Part shown: piece by piece, positions 1-9,981 of the stretch
Layout of the letters: each line of letters begins with the position of its first letter
How positions within the stretch are numbered: the stretch's first letter is position 1
Source of the DNA: Coleofasciculus sp. LEGE 07092
GTDB lineage: Bacteria; Cyanobacteriota; Cyanobacteriia; Cyanobacteriales; Coleofasciculaceae
Assembly (NCBI RefSeq): GCF_015207375.1
Contig: NZ_JADEWY010000011.1
Location: forward strand, 1-64,000
Direction of reading: 5' to 3'
DNA: 64,000 bases
The notes under the pieces: generated by a model
Told to the model about the DNA's origin: nothing
The model's database searches: none
Seen by the model: the letters and a program-made list of their open reading frames with translations, nothing else
Program-made: the position numbers and the translations under genes

Positions 1-28
1 GTGGGGAGTGGGGAGTAGGGAATGGGAC
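1..28. repeat. G-rich low-complexity tract
   Basis: Short GGGGAGT/GGGAGTAGGG repeats at the very start of the window. Similar purine-rich tracts are common between cyanobacterial genes, and a related GGGAGCA tract interrupts glmS in this window. No coding capacity is visible here. Confidence 0.5.
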
Positions 29-52
29 TGTACCTCATGTAAATGAGAACCG

Positions 53-271
53 CTATATATCCTTTACGCAAATGATTGGAATATCGAGATCGAGGTAGTC
101 TTTTATGGGTTCTCCCGATTGTATAGCCAATATTTCGGTAATCGATATTACTTCGTTACGCTCAAAGAGATAAATTTTCTCCTCCTCTCCCTCATCAAGA
201 GAGCGGCGGGTTACAAGTTTCTGCCACGCTGGTGAGCTAGTAAGACGATGACAATAACTCTTCGGGAGTTG
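53..271 (-). pseudogene. Unassigned open fragment without a start codon
   Basis: On the minus strand a frame stays open from about 271 down to a TAG at 53-55 and overlaps the 3' end of the first DUF928 gene. The part after that gene reads naturally (ends with ...YLDLDIPIICVKDI) and has coding-like composition. There is no ATG, GTG or TTG in frame, so it looks like the 3' part of a decayed or frameshifted gene. I do not recognise the family. It could also be chance. Confidence 0.25.
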
Positions 272-1037
272 TTAAATCCGATACCAGTGACTCTTGAATC
301 AAATCACTCAAATTAGCAGCATTCAGAAGCTTAACCCACTGATTCGCCACCTTTGAATCACCGGGATTGTTGCGGCGCTGCTCCACCAACTTTGCCAAGG
401 CATCGTGCCAAATTTCCGCGTCGGAATACAGGTCAACTTGTTGTTCTGGTGATGCTTGTGCCAGTTGGGTGGCAAGGCGTGGGTCAAGTTCTACCCGTCT
501 TACCCACCCTTCTACGACAAGATCTTTTGACCGTTCGTTAGATTGGCACATCACCGAAAACGACCACTTATAATCCTGACCAACTTTCAACGGCGCTAAT
601 CCGACTTCAGTCGGTAGGCTGAGGGTAATAATACCTGACTTGCCACTGCTGTCAAACGTAGTTTTGTAGATTGGATTGTCTTCTATATCCTCCAAGACAA
701 ACTCCACAGGCAACGTCGTCCCAGATGATGACGCAGGCATATAGACAAAGAATGTAGGATATGCGGCTACTGTTGTTCCAAAGTTATTGCTGGGAACTAG
801 AGCTTTGAGTGCCTTGCCATTAACCGGACAACTGTCAACAGGACTTCGCGTTCCTCCTGGTTCAGTACGAGTGGGGGCGCCGATGCCTGCTGGCGGTTTA
901 TATTCTTTGGCTTCCCAAGTTTGGGGAATTCCTTGGGCAAGGAGAACTCGGGGAGTTTGTAGAAAAGCCAAACCCCCGGCAAGGAGTACTAGTTGTATCG
1001 AGAGAGCTAGAGAAAACTTGCGAAAATGGAACCGCAT
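237..1037 (-). CDS. DUF928 domain secreted protein (copy 1)
   Basis: A 266-residue protein with an N-terminal signal peptide (basic MRFHFRK, then a hydrophobic stretch to about residue 30). The rest matches the cyanobacterial DUF928 pattern: a Cys near the start of the domain, LVPSNNFGTTVAAYPTFFVY, a second Cys near FSVMCQSNERS, and a C-terminal helical section with LYSDAEIWHDALAKL. The function of DUF928 is unknown; the proteins are predicted to be exported. It lies 23 bases after copy 2 on the same strand, so the two are probably co-transcribed. It is the most divergent of the three tandem copies. Confidence 0.85.
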   Translation of the reverse strand: MRFHFRKFSLALSIQLVLLAGGLAFLQTPRVLLAQGIPQTWEAKEYKPPAGIGAPTRTEPGGTRSPVDSCPVNGKALKALVPSNNFGTTVAAYPTFFVYMPASSSGTTLPVEFVLEDIEDNPIYKTTFDSSGKSGIITLSLPTEVGLAPLKVGQDYKWSFSVMCQSNERSKDLVVEGWVRRVELDPRLATQLAQASPEQQVDLYSDAEIWHDALAKLVEQRRNNPGDSKVANQWVKLLNAANLSDLIQESLVSDLTTPEELLSSSY

Positions 1038-1060
1038 ATCTACCCTACAAGTATTATTGA

Positions 1061-1894
1061 TTAGTTGTTAAAGGTTCTGGTGTCCTGAACTACAAAGTCT
1101 TCAGATAGTTCATTTAGCCCCACCGAGTTGATCAGTGTGTTCCAAGCCTCGGTCAGATTTGGATCGTTGGGGTTGGTGCGCCGCAGCTCGATCAGAGTAC
1201 TCAAGGTTTCATACCAAAGTCGTTCATCTGCATAAATAGCCACTTGTTGGCGAGGATCTGCCTGTTCAAGACGACGTGCCAACATCGGTTCGGGTTCCAC
1301 TCGTTTGAATCCGCCATACACATCATAATCGCCCCCTCTGTCTGTGCGATCGCACATGAGTGTTAACTGCCAAGTATACTCCTGACCGATTTCTAGAGGA
1401 GGGAGACCACCAGAAGCAGGAAGGGTTAGGCTCATCATGCCGGGAGCACCGATAACCAATTCCTGGTCGAAACCATCAGCCCCTTTTTCCGTGTAATGGG
1501 TGAAGGCATACTGGGTCGAATAAATCTCCTGCTTTTTGGCATCCCGCAACACAAACTTTACCCCCCAAGCTGTTGTTTTGGGCAGATACCAAAATACAGT
1601 AGGATACTCTGCTACCGTTGTTCCTATCCCAGAAGGTGGAACCAATCCAATCAGAAATCCATTATTTTGAGCGATACAGGGGTTCCGCGAGGCACCGCCT
1701 TCTCTATTAATAGCAATGGGTTTGTCTGGATCTGGATTAGTTGGCGGAGTGAAATCCCATCGAATGGGAATCTGGCTGCTAAGAGGAGGAGGCTCCAATT
1801 GAGCTTGTACCCGTGCGGGGATATGGAAAGCAATCCCTAGCACCAAGGCTACAGTCAGCCTTGTGAAGTATGATGAACGTGTGAACCAAGCCAT
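1061..1894 (-). CDS. DUF928 domain secreted protein (copy 2)
   Basis: A 277-residue paralogue of copies 1 and 3. It begins MAWFTRSS, as does copy 3, followed by a signal peptide (about residues 10-31). The DUF928 core is visible as FLIGLVPPSGIGTTVAEYPT, LPPLEIGQEYTWQLTLMC and YADERLWYETLSTLIELR. It carries a loop insertion (about residues 130-145) that copies 1 and 3 lack. Predicted periplasmic or surface protein of unknown role. It is followed closely by copy 1. Confidence 0.87.
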   Translation of the reverse strand: MAWFTRSSYFTRLTVALVLGIAFHIPARVQAQLEPPPLSSQIPIRWDFTPPTNPDPDKPIAINREGGASRNPCIAQNNGFLIGLVPPSGIGTTVAEYPTVFWYLPKTTAWGVKFVLRDAKKQEIYSTQYAFTHYTEKGADGFDQELVIGAPGMMSLTLPASGGLPPLEIGQEYTWQLTLMCDRTDRGGDYDVYGGFKRVEPEPMLARRLEQADPRQQVAIYADERLWYETLSTLIELRRTNPNDPNLTEAWNTLINSVGLNELSEDFVVQDTRTFNN

Positions 1895-2192
1895 AATACA
1901 ACTGTATTTGTAGTGTAAAATAGAGTCTTTGTCTTAAGAACTCAGAACAGAAGCCCGCGTTCCAATAAGGATGATTCAGTCTAGCAACAATCAGGTTGCG
2001 GCAAGCTTCTGCCTGGATACTTACATTTTAAGAGGCATTAGCGGTATCGCTACCGTAAGCGTCCACTCTTATCTAAATCTTCATTTGAATTCAGCCACCC
2101 TAAAAAAAATTAATGCCGTACCCTGCCAGAAGCAAGTTACAGCATGAGATCAGTTCTAGTTTTCCCTTGAGGTTTACATTCCCATGGGAAAC
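1895..2192 (-). promoter_or_regulatory. Duplicated upstream region of DUF928 copies
   Basis: This 298-base gap resembles the gap upstream of copy 3 (3051-3249). Both hold a GTATCG box, then TCTTATYTAAATCTTCAT, and a CAGCATGAGAT word. This indicates that gene and upstream region were duplicated together. The CGGTATCGCTACCG stretch near 2050 is a short inverted repeat. No promoter can be fixed with confidence. Confidence 0.4.
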
Positions 2193-3050
2193 CTAGTTAC
2201 TGTTCACTAAACCGCTGGTTTCATCGATTCTTGGTTGTTCTCCAATGACATCTTCTAACCCTGGTTGTTTGGAAATGACCTCTAGTTTCACTGAATTAAG
2301 CAGCTTGTCCCAAGCCTGTGCCAGCTCTGGATCTTGAGGAGAATTTTGGCGGAGCCTCACCAACGTCTTGAGCGTGTCATACCACATTCCCTCTTTGGCA
2401 TAGAGTGCCATTTGCTCTTGGGGAGTTGCCTGTCGAAGTCGTGATTCGAGAACTAGGTCCCGTGAGGTTCGCTGAATTCCGCCACCGACAACGACATCGG
2501 CTGACCGATCTAGGGGATCGCAAACCAAGGCGAGCTGCCAGTAATAGTCCTTATTGGTCTCTAAAGGCGGTAAGTTAGAAAAGGAAGGAAGGGTCAAACT
2601 CATGATACGGGGAGTGCCACCCATGTCGTTCCCTGACTGATCCAAACTATACTCGACCCTGTAAATATCTCGGGCGTCAGCATCTTGCAACACAAACTCC
2701 ATTGTTGATGCACTGGTTTGGGGCATATACCAAAAAACAGTGGGATATGCCGCCATAGTTTTGCCTATTCCTGGCGTTTTATTCATTCCTGACTCAGGAA
2801 CCAATGCTACCAGCGACTCATTCGTCCGAATGCACTCTGGACCTCTGGTTGCCCCGCCCTCTCGATTCACTGAAACCGGAGCGGAATCAGGGTTTTTGGG
2901 GGGAGTAAATTGCCATTGATCAGGAATCTGAGAGCTAAGGGAAGCCGTTCTGAACTGAGCTTGCACCTGTTTAGGCAAATACACTGCCAGACCTAGTGTC
3001 AAAGCTACAGTCAGAATTGTTAAGCGTGATGAGCGGGTGAACCAAGCCAT
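2193..3050 (-). CDS. DUF928 domain secreted protein (copy 3)
   Basis: A 285-residue paralogue with the same MAWFTRSS start, a signal peptide and the DUF928 core (SLVALVPESGM, TMAAYPTVFWYMP, LPPLETNKDYYWQLALVC, YAKEGMWYDTLKTLVRLR). The C-terminus is about 15 residues longer than in the others. It is divergent from the transglutaminase-like gene that begins at 3250, with a shared 199-base intergenic region. Unknown function. Confidence 0.87.
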   Translation of the reverse strand: MAWFTRSSRLTILTVALTLGLAVYLPKQVQAQFRTASLSSQIPDQWQFTPPKNPDSAPVSVNREGGATRGPECIRTNESLVALVPESGMNKTPGIGKTMAAYPTVFWYMPQTSASTMEFVLQDADARDIYRVEYSLDQSGNDMGGTPRIMSLTLPSFSNLPPLETNKDYYWQLALVCDPLDRSADVVVGGGIQRTSRDLVLESRLRQATPQEQMALYAKEGMWYDTLKTLVRLRQNSPQDPELAQAWDKLLNSVKLEVISKQPGLEDVIGEQPRIDETSGLVNSN

Positions 3051-3249
3051 GATGAAATACCTGCTCGTAGAACCGAGTCTTTACAGTTTAATGATGTCAG
3101 AACAGAAGATAAAGTTCCAGCATGAGATAGCAATTTATATGATAATCAACTTCGTCCGACAAAGATCTGCCTTAGTATTGATATTCTAACTTGAAGTATG
3201 GGCAGTATCGGCACTTTCGTTTCCATTCTTATTTAAATCTTCATCATCG

Positions 3250-4932
3250 ATGAGCATGATTCCTGATTCAGCGTTCTCTGTTTTACCCAAACCCAAGTCG
3301 TTTGGGACGATTAGACCAATTGGAGCCTCTGCCTTACAGGGTATAGCATTTTGGGGGGAAACACTGGTCGCTATTGATGCTACGAATGGCTATCTGCTGC
3401 AAATCGATCCGCTCAACGAGAATACCAAAATTTTGAACTCTTCCCGCGAGTTGGATTTTGTCGATGCCAGTGGTTTGGCAATAGCAGGAGACACCCTATG
3501 GTTGACCTGGCAAAAAACCGTTTACTTTTGTCAGCTCAATGGTGATTTGAGCCTTCAGCCCTTTGTTACTCTGCCCTACACCGCCGATGGCGTTGCCGTC
3601 AAAGAATCAACCATCTATATTACCTGCCAGAAAGTTGGATATATTTTGATTTACAGCCGCGATACAGGTCGCGAGATTACACGATTGTACGCCCCAGGGA
3701 TTGGCGTTGAGAACATTGCAGTACGCGATGAGGAACTATGGGTTTCAGATCGAGAAGAACAAACCATTTACTGCCTCGACCGAGCAACAGGAAACATCCA
3801 ATTCAGCCTGCTGACTCCTTTTGAGAACCCTACTGGTTTGGCATTTTACCGAGACAAACAGACGAATCAAGATACACTCTACGTTGCCTATGCCAGTGAG
3901 GAGCCTTACATCCGAGATAACCCTAATGCCCAACCCAACTACGAATTGCAATTTCGCGATCGCACCTTCATCCACCCCCTTTATTTTCGCGCCGATCCTG
4001 AGAATCGTTACACCCTTTCCACCGGTTATTTAATCGAAATGTCCTACGTCGAAGAACTTTCCCCCCTCGAAGAGGTGGAATTTAAAGACGTGGAATGGCG
4101 CATCGCCCTACCCTCAGAAACAGACCGTCAAAAGGTGAGAAAAATCGAATCCGTCGGACTTCCCTTTACCGAAGAAATCCAAGGGGATCAGCGAGTCGCC
4201 GTCTTTAAATTCGACACCCTAAAACCGGGCGAACGCCATTTATTTGGCTGGAAAGCGCTGCTGGAAGTCTGGAGTATCAAATACCGTCTAACCCCGCGAG
4301 ACGTGGAAAAATTGACAGAATTACCGCCAGAGTTTCAAGAGCAGTATTTAGTGGATGATGATGAGTTAGCCATGGAAACAGACATCATTCGCCGCGCTGC
4401 CCGCGAAGCAATCGGCACCGAAACAAACCTGCTGCGGAAAATGTACAGCATTCGTAACTATGTCTATGACAAACTCTCCTACGGAATTAAACCGCATATT
4501 GATACTCCCAATGTTGTCTTAGAACGGGGAATTGGCTCCTGCGGTGAATATCTGGGCGTATTGCTAGCGCTGACACGCCTTAACGGAATTGCCACTCGCA
4601 CCGTCGGGCGCTACAAATGTCCTCCCCATCCTGACAAACTGGGCGTCCCCTTAGAACCTGACTTCAATCATGTTTGGCTAGAATTTTACGTGCCAGGTGT
4701 TGGCTGGCTACCGATGGAATCCAATCCGGACGATACCGTTGAAGGGGGTCCCTACCCAACTCGATTTTTTATGGGTCTGGCTTGGTATCATGTGGAAATT
4801 GGCAAAGGTATTTCCTTTGAAACTCTCAAAAGCCAAGGGAGTTTGGTGAAAAAAGAAAATATTTCCATTGGTGAGTTAGCCATCAATCACGTCCGGTTCA
4901 AAATTTTAGAGGAATTGTCGCCAGAAGGTTAA
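3250..4932 (+). CDS. Beta-propeller/transglutaminase-like protein
   Basis: A 560-residue protein. Residues 1 to about 230 contain repeating strands of NHL/beta-propeller type (for example GLAIAGDTLWLTW, GVAVKESTIYITC, NIAVRDEELWVSD, each about 40 residues apart). Residues 370-510 are a transglutaminase-like domain: Cys431 in GSCGEY, His474 in NHVW and Asp494 in ESNPDD form the expected Cys-His-Asp triad. No clear signal peptide. Family members are cysteine proteases or protein cross-linkers; the substrate is unknown. It is divergent from the DUF928 cluster. Confidence 0.8.
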   Translation: MSMIPDSAFSVLPKPKSFGTIRPIGASALQGIAFWGETLVAIDATNGYLLQIDPLNENTKILNSSRELDFVDASGLAIAGDTLWLTWQKTVYFCQLNGDLSLQPFVTLPYTADGVAVKESTIYITCQKVGYILIYSRDTGREITRLYAPGIGVENIAVRDEELWVSDREEQTIYCLDRATGNIQFSLLTPFENPTGLAFYRDKQTNQDTLYVAYASEEPYIRDNPNAQPNYELQFRDRTFIHPLYFRADPENRYTLSTGYLIEMSYVEELSPLEEVEFKDVEWRIALPSETDRQKVRKIESVGLPFTEEIQGDQRVAVFKFDTLKPGERHLFGWKALLEVWSIKYRLTPRDVEKLTELPPEFQEQYLVDDDELAMETDIIRRAAREAIGTETNLLRKMYSIRNYVYDKLSYGIKPHIDTPNVVLERGIGSCGEYLGVLLALTRLNGIATRTVGRYKCPPHPDKLGVPLEPDFNHVWLEFYVPGVGWLPMESNPDDTVEGGPYPTRFFMGLAWYHVEIGKGISFETLKSQGSLVKKENISIGELAINHVRFKILEELSPEG

Positions 4933-4935
4933 CCT

Positions 4936-5024
4936 TAATACTGAGTTGCGTTCAAAGAGGTAATTTTCAAGGGATGAAGAGGAACGGGGAGAGACTATTG
5001 CCTGTCTGAATGCAACTCCGTATT
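4936..5024. mobile_element. MITE-like element with 19-bp inverted ends
   Basis: An 89-base element between the transglutaminase-like gene and hisA. Its left end TAATACTGAGTTGCGTTCA and the reverse complement of its right end match at 17 of 19 positions. It has no coding capacity, and the inside is a short purine-rich segment. Terminal repeats of this GAGTTGC-TTCA type fit a non-autonomous transposon or palindromic repeat. It ends 48 bases before hisA and may affect that gene's promoter. Confidence 0.6.
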
Positions 5025-5072
5025 AGTAGATAAATATCTAGCCGTTTTTTTTGGTGAATTGGGAAATCAGCA

Positions 5073-5846
5073 ATGGATGTAATTCCAGCAATTGACTTAC
5101 TAGAAGGTCGCTGCGTGCGGCTGTATCAAGGAGATTATGAGCGATCGCAAGTATTTAACGACAACCCCGTTGATGTTGCCAAGCAGTGGGTTGACCAAGG
5201 AGCGACGCGGCTACACGTTGTAGATTTAGATGGGGCAAAAGTCGGTCATCCAGTCAACACCAAAACCATTGATGCCATCGTCCAAACTGTGGGCGTACCC
5301 GTGCAAGTTGGGGGCGGATTGCGCGATCGCATGGGTGTTTCTCAACTGCTGACTATTGGCGTTGGGCAGGTGATTTTGGGAACGGCTGCCGTGGAAGACC
5401 ATCCCTTAGTCAGCCAGTTGTGTGCAGAATTTCCAGGAAAAATCATAGTCGGAATTGACGCTCGCAACGGACGAGTAGCCACTCGCGGTTGGTTAGAAAC
5501 CTCAGAAGTTGCTGCCACAGAACTGTCCCAGCAGATGGCTCAGTTAGGCGTTGCTGCCATCATTTATACCGACATTCACCGAGACGGCACCCTCACCGGA
5601 CCTAACCGAGATGTCCTCAGAGAACTTGCCAGAAACATCTCTGTCCCCATCATTGCCTCCGGTGGCGTTAGTTCAATTACCGATTTGTTGAGTCTGCTGG
5701 CACTCGAACCGATGGGAGTCACGGGTGCGATCGTCGGTCGCGCCCTCTATACTGGCGATGTTTCTCTTAAAGAAGCGATTCAAGCCGTCGGTGCCGGACG
5801 CCTTCAGGACGTTCCCCCAGATTTAGGATTTTCGACCTTTGCCTGA
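5073..5846 (+). CDS. hisA: HisA, ProFAR isomerase
   Basis: A 257-residue (beta/alpha)8 enzyme, 1-(5-phosphoribosyl)-5-[(5-phosphoribosylamino)methylideneamino]imidazole-4-carboxamide isomerase, fourth step of histidine synthesis, cytosolic. It starts [20 protein letters not shown]. Asp8 is the expected first catalytic residue, and the Asp in [10 protein letters not shown] (about 129) is the second. The phosphate-binding GGGLR and the C-terminal ASGGVSS and AIVGRALY motifs are present. Normal length. No other his genes are nearby, as is usual in cyanobacteria. Its 3' end overlaps that of coaX by 24 bases, tail to tail. Confidence 0.97.
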   Translation: MDVIPAIDLLEGRCVRLYQGDYERSQVFNDNPVDVAKQWVDQGATRLHVVDLDGAKVGHPVNTKTIDAIVQTVGVPVQVGGGLRDRMGVSQLLTIGVGQVILGTAAVEDHPLVSQLCAEFPGKIIVGIDARNGRVATRGWLETSEVAATELSQQMAQLGVAAIIYTDIHRDGTLTGPNRDVLRELARNISVPIIASGGVSSITDLLSLLALEPMGVTGAIVGRALYTGDVSLKEAIQAVGAGRLQDVPPDLGFSTFA

Positions 5847-6653
5847 TGCAGTAGTAAAGGCATCTTGTCTGTACACTGACCGAATTCCCCAAAAAATTAA
5901 ATGAGGATCGGCAATTAACAGATATCCCAGATCAGGATACTGAGCTTGCCAATACCTCAATAATAGGTTATAATCACCGCCAGTTATGGCAACTTGACTC
6001 CCCCGAAACCGACTCTGCCAATCACCAATAAAGTCTTGAACCCCCGCCAGTACGGTGTAAATTACGCCACTCTCAATCGCCGCAGGAGTCTGCATTGCCC
6101 AACGGGAAGGGAGTTGAGGCGGGAGTTGGGTAGTAGGTAACGCTGCCGTCCGTTGTCCTAAAGACTGCAACTGCAACCGTAATCCTGGTAAAATCGCGCC
6201 CCCCATGAGACGGCGGTGCCTATCCACACCCGTAAACGTCAGCGCCGTACCTGCATCAATGACTAGCATGGGATAACCATAAGTCTCCCCCGCTCCCAAT
6301 AAAGCCAAGGCGCGATCAATTCCCAAAGTGGGATACAGTCCTGACAGGGGTAGGTGGTCGAGACTGATGATACGGGTTGCTGGGTAGGCTTGCCATAGTT
6401 TTGTCTGCTCTGGTACGACTGAAGCGAGATAGAGCGGAGGAGACAGGCAAGATTTCTGTAGTACGGGCGGAAAAAGTTCGGCTGGCATGACACCAGATAC
6501 CCAGCACTGGATTAGCTGTTCTACTTGTTTTTCAGGGAAATAGTCAGTATCCCAAGCCTCTTGCAGAGTGCCATCAGCAAACCAACCCCAGTGCAGACGG
6601 GAATTGCCAATCACTAATGCAAGATAGCTTTTGTTCACAGCGATCGCATCCAT
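5823..6653 (-). CDS. coaX: Type III pantothenate kinase CoaX
   Basis: A 276-residue ASKHA-fold kinase that phosphorylates pantothenate, the first step of coenzyme A synthesis. Recognisable motifs are [16 protein letters not shown] (substrate/catalytic region), [32 protein letters not shown] and [10 protein letters not shown]. The N-terminal phosphate loop is [15 protein letters not shown]: the D-x-G-N-T Asp usual in type III kinases is Val here. I recall this variation from other cyanobacterial CoaX proteins, but activity cannot be judged from sequence. Tail-to-tail overlap with hisA. Confidence 0.88.
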   Translation of the reverse strand: MDAIAVNKSYLALVIGNSRLHWGWFADGTLQEAWDTDYFPEKQVEQLIQCWVSGVMPAELFPPVLQKSCLSPPLYLASVVPEQTKLWQAYPATRIISLDHLPLSGLYPTLGIDRALALLGAGETYGYPMLVIDAGTALTFTGVDRHRRLMGGAILPGLRLQLQSLGQRTAALPTTQLPPQLPSRWAMQTPAAIESGVIYTVLAGVQDFIGDWQSRFRGSQVAITGGDYNLLLRYWQAQYPDLGYLLIADPHLIFWGIRSVYRQDAFTTASGKGRKS

Positions 6654-6847
6654 ACTAGCCAGTAGTTTACAACATCAACATCTCTCGATAGCATTCCAAT
6701 GTTAGGAAGGTAGGGAACGCACTCTCCAACGAACCCTTGATCCTGGGAACGTGCAAATGCGATAACGAGGTAATGACTAACCTCATGGATCAGGAGAAAC
6801 CCTGCAACCTTGAGGATGTCATTATGATGGATTGGGAGGTTTATACC

Positions 6848-8971
6848 ATGTACGTACCAGTCTGGCCCGGTAAAGCTTATCCCTTAGGAGCAACCTGGGA
6901 TGGCAAAGGCACAAACTTTGCCCTGTTTAGCGAGAACGCAACAGGTGTCGAACTTTGCTTATTTGATAGGGAGAATCGGGAGACACGAGTCGCCTTGACC
7001 GAAATCAGTAACTTCGTCTGGCACGGCTACATACCGGGAATAGGAGCAGGGCAGCGGTACGGTTTCCGAGTTGATGGACCTTACGCTCCCCAAGAGGGGT
7101 ATCGATTCAACCCCAATAAACTTGTAATTGACCCCTATGCTAAGGCGCTGGATGGAGATATTCGCCATGGGTCGGAGAACCTTGGCTATCGTTGGGATGA
7201 TCCAGAAAAAGATTTGATCTTCTCCGAGTTCGATAATGCCCACTTAGTTCCCAAGGCTGTCGTGATTGATGAATCCTTTGACTGGGAAGGCGACCAACTT
7301 CTGCGAAGACAGGCTCACGAAACGATCATCTACGAAACTCACGTCAAAGGATTTACTAAACAACATCCAGATATTCCCAAAGCCCTACGCGGCACCTACG
7401 CAGGATTGGCTCATCCGGCAGCGATTACCTATCTCCAATCTTTGGGTATTACAGCCGTAGAATTGCTCCCTGTCCATCACTTCTTGACCTATCCCGGTCA
7501 TTTAGTTGAAAAGAGCTTAACTAATTACTGGGGTTACGATTCCATCGCCTATTTTGCCCCCCATGCCAGCTACAGCGCTAGTGGCACTCAGGGACGGCAA
7601 GTGACTGAATTCAAAGAGATGGTCAAGGCGTTACACAAAGCGGGTATCGAGGTGATTCTAGATGTGGTCTACAACCATACCGGAGAAGGTAATCATCTCG
7701 GTCCTACCCTATCCCTGCGGGGTGTTGATAATTCAGCCTATTATCGGTTGCTGGAAGATGACTCTCGCTACTACATGGACTTTACCGGGTGCGGCAATTC
7801 CTTGAACGTGCGCCATCCCCAAGTTTTGAAGTTAATCATGGATAGCCTCAGGTATTGGATCTTAGAAATGCACGTCGATGGTTTTCGCTTCGACTTGGCA
7901 TCAGCACTGGCGCGAGAACTCTATGAGGTGGATACCTTGGCAGCCTTCTTTGATATCATCCATCAAGATCCGGTCATTTCTGATGTAAAGCTAATTGCTG
8001 AACCTTGGGATGTGGGTGAGGGAGGCTATCATGTTGGGAAATTCCCCCTGTTGTGGTCAGAGTGGAATGGCAAGTATCGGGATACAATCCGAGACTTTTG
8101 GCGGGGTGAAGATAGCAGTCTCGCGGAATTTGCCTATCGCTTTACGGGTAGCTCTGACTTATACGAATCCAATGGACGGCGACCAAATGCCAGTATCAAT
8201 TTCATTACTGCCCATGATGGGTTCACCCTCAACGATTTGGTTAGCTACAACGAAAAGCACAACAAACCCAATGGCGAAGATAACCGGGATGGGGAAAGTT
8301 ACAACCGCTCCTGGAATTGTGGCGTTGAAGGAGAAACCGATGACCCAAAAATCATCAAGTTGCGAAATCGACAGCGGCGTAACTTTCTAGTTACTCTCAT
8401 GCTTTCCCAAGGCGTACCCATGATGCTGGGCGGGGATGAAATGGGGCGAGGGCAAGGGGGCAATAATAATGCCTATTGTCAGGATAATGAGGTTTCTTGG
8501 TTCGATTGGAATTTGCAGGAGGATAACGCGGCGCTGCTTGACTTTACCCGGCAGCTCATCTATTTTCGCCGTCAGCATCCAATCTTTCAGCGACGCAAGT
8601 GGTTTCAAGGTCGAGCCATCCACGGTTCTAGTGTCCATGATATTGGTTGGTTCAATGCCGATGGGGGTGAGATGACGGAGGAGCAATGGCACGATGGATT
8701 TACCACGGCAATTGCCATCTTCTTAAACGGTGAAGAAATTGCCACGCGGGGGGATCGGGGAGAACGGATTATGGATGATAGTTTTTTCCTGTGCTTTAAC
8801 GCCCACTACGAGATGCTAGAGTTTATCCTCCCACCTGGACTGCAACATCGGGAGTGGGAAGTTATCATCGATACCACTCAGCCACTTTTTGTAGACGGGG
8901 AGATTTGCTACAAAGGGGATAAACCCATACCCATGACAGAGCGATCGGTTATGGTATTGCGCAGAAGGTAA
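6848..8971 (+). CDS. glgX: Glycogen debranching enzyme GlgX
   Basis: A GH13 isoamylase-type enzyme of 707 residues that removes alpha-1,6 branches during glycogen breakdown. The N-terminal CBM48 (about 5-105) is followed by the catalytic barrel with [10 protein letters not shown], the nucleophile Asp in VDGFRFDLA, the acid/base Glu in LIAEPWDVG and the third Asp in TAHDGFTL. An upstream in-frame ATG exists at 6737, but the ATG at 6848 has GGGAGG 8 bases upstream and gives the family start [17 protein letters not shown], so I place the start there. glgB, the opposing branching enzyme, lies at the other end of the window. Confidence 0.95.
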   Translation: MYVPVWPGKAYPLGATWDGKGTNFALFSENATGVELCLFDRENRETRVALTEISNFVWHGYIPGIGAGQRYGFRVDGPYAPQEGYRFNPNKLVIDPYAKALDGDIRHGSENLGYRWDDPEKDLIFSEFDNAHLVPKAVVIDESFDWEGDQLLRRQAHETIIYETHVKGFTKQHPDIPKALRGTYAGLAHPAAITYLQSLGITAVELLPVHHFLTYPGHLVEKSLTNYWGYDSIAYFAPHASYSASGTQGRQVTEFKEMVKALHKAGIEVILDVVYNHTGEGNHLGPTLSLRGVDNSAYYRLLEDDSRYYMDFTGCGNSLNVRHPQVLKLIMDSLRYWILEMHVDGFRFDLASALARELYEVDTLAAFFDIIHQDPVISDVKLIAEPWDVGEGGYHVGKFPLLWSEWNGKYRDTIRDFWRGEDSSLAEFAYRFTGSSDLYESNGRRPNASINFITAHDGFTLNDLVSYNEKHNKPNGEDNRDGESYNRSWNCGVEGETDDPKIIKLRNRQRRNFLVTLMLSQGVPMMLGGDEMGRGQGGNNNAYCQDNEVSWFDWNLQEDNAALLDFTRQLIYFRRQHPIFQRRKWFQGRAIHGSSVHDIGWFNADGGEMTEEQWHDGFTTAIAIFLNGEEIATRGDRGERIMDDSFFLCFNAHYEMLEFILPPGLQHREWEVIIDTTQPLFVDGEICYKGDKPIPMTERSVMVLRRR

Positions 8972-9136
8972 ACACTATAGATGGCGGATTAGATAACAAA
9001 TCCTGACATCTGGAACTTTAAAGCTGATCAGCCCCAAAAGTCTTGTTGGATACACTAACACCTGCTCAGTGGTAACAGGGTTCATGTTAAGATCCATTTC
9101 AATTCTGAAAAGTGTGTTGGAAAGGAAGATTTAGGT

Positions 9137-9274
9137 ATGGACGCTGCACTGTTATTGGCAAAACTGCCGGAGGCTTACTCCATCTTTGATCCCATCGTGG
9201 ATGTACTCCCGGTTATCCCGGTTTTCTTCTTGCTATTAGCCTTTGTTTGGCAAGCTGCTGTGGGTTTCAGGTAA
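9137..9274 (+). CDS. psbK: Photosystem II reaction centre protein PsbK
   Basis: A 45-codon gene. The product starts [19 protein letters not shown], where the first residues are the short propeptide and mature PsbK starts near KLPEAY. One membrane helix follows ([16 protein letters not shown]) and the end is QAAVGFR. PsbK is a small thylakoid-membrane subunit of photosystem II near CP43. GGAAG precedes the ATG. A strong terminator follows, so it is probably a monocistronic transcript. Confidence 0.96.
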   Translation: MDAALLLAKLPEAYSIFDPIVDVLPVIPVFFLLLAFVWQAAVGFR

Positions 9275-9297
9275 ATCCCAAGTTCCTCATTCCGAAT

Positions 9298-9333
9298 AAG
9301 AAGGACATCTAGTACTAGATGTCCTTCTTTTTG
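9298..9333 (+). terminator. Intrinsic terminator after psbK
   Basis: A perfect 16-bp palindrome arm (AAGAAGGACATCTAGT followed directly by its reverse complement) runs into a T-rich tail, 24 bases after the psbK stop. The fold would have a small loop at the centre. Its high symmetry lets it act for either strand. Confidence 0.88.
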
Positions 9334-9405
9334 TGATATGACGGTTCTCACGCTGAATGGAGTACACTCATCTATACTCGTGACTCCTGTCTTGTTTCTA
9401 AAGAA

Positions 9406-9969
9406 TTATCCTTTATTCGCGCTGCCAATCGTTTTCTGAAACGCAGGTCGCTCTGAGAGACGTTTGATATACTCTACAACCTCTGGATAGTCGCTCAGGT
9501 CAAGCTTCAACATAATTGGGATATAAGCCAAGACTGAGCCAACTGCCACATCCGCTGCTGTGAAGTCATCTTCGAGTAAAAATGACTGCTTCTCGAAAAT
9601 CTGATTCAATGCCGTCATCAACCGGGGCATTTCCCGTTCCCGATTGGCTTCTACAAAAATTCCTGGACCGAGTGTGGCATTAGCGAATAAAATCCACTGG
9701 TTAATTGTGGCTTGTGTCTCTACTGATATCGGTGTCTTGCCATACTTTTGAGCCAGATAGAACAGAATCGCCCCAGACTCCCAAAGCTGAAAATTGCCAT
9801 CCACAATGGCTGGGACTTTCCCTAGAGGATTAATTGCCAGATAGTTGGGTTGTCGATGTTCACCCGCTTGCATATCTAGCAAGACAAATTCGTAGGGAAC
9901 TCCCAGTTCTTCCAAATACCATTGGACAATTGAAGCCCGACTCCGGGCACCACCGTAAAGTTTTAGCAT
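9406..9969 (-). CDS. Glutathione S-transferase family protein
   Basis: A 187-residue cytosolic GST-fold protein. The thioredoxin-like N-terminal domain (1 to about 78) has MLKLYGGARSRASIVQWYLEEL, the cis-Pro in GKVPAIVDG and the glutathione-binding WESGAILFYLA. The all-helical C-terminal domain includes FTAADVAVGSVLAYI. It is shorter than typical 200-220 residue GSTs. The probable active residue is Ser or Arg in the GARSRAS loop rather than Tyr. It sits 12 bases after the upstream gene on the same strand, suggesting co-transcription. Substrate unknown. Confidence 0.88.
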   Translation of the reverse strand: MLKLYGGARSRASIVQWYLEELGVPYEFVLLDMQAGEHRQPNYLAINPLGKVPAIVDGNFQLWESGAILFYLAQKYGKTPISVETQATINQWILFANATLGPGIFVEANREREMPRLMTALNQIFEKQSFLLEDDFTAADVAVGSVLAYIPIMLKLDLSDYPEVVEYIKRLSERPAFQKTIGSANKG

Positions 9970-9981
9970 TGCAGTAGGGAT

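Noticed and set aside
6737..6847. Upstream extension of glgX (37 codons)
   Set aside because: No family similarity; a better start with Shine-Dalgarno lies at 6848.
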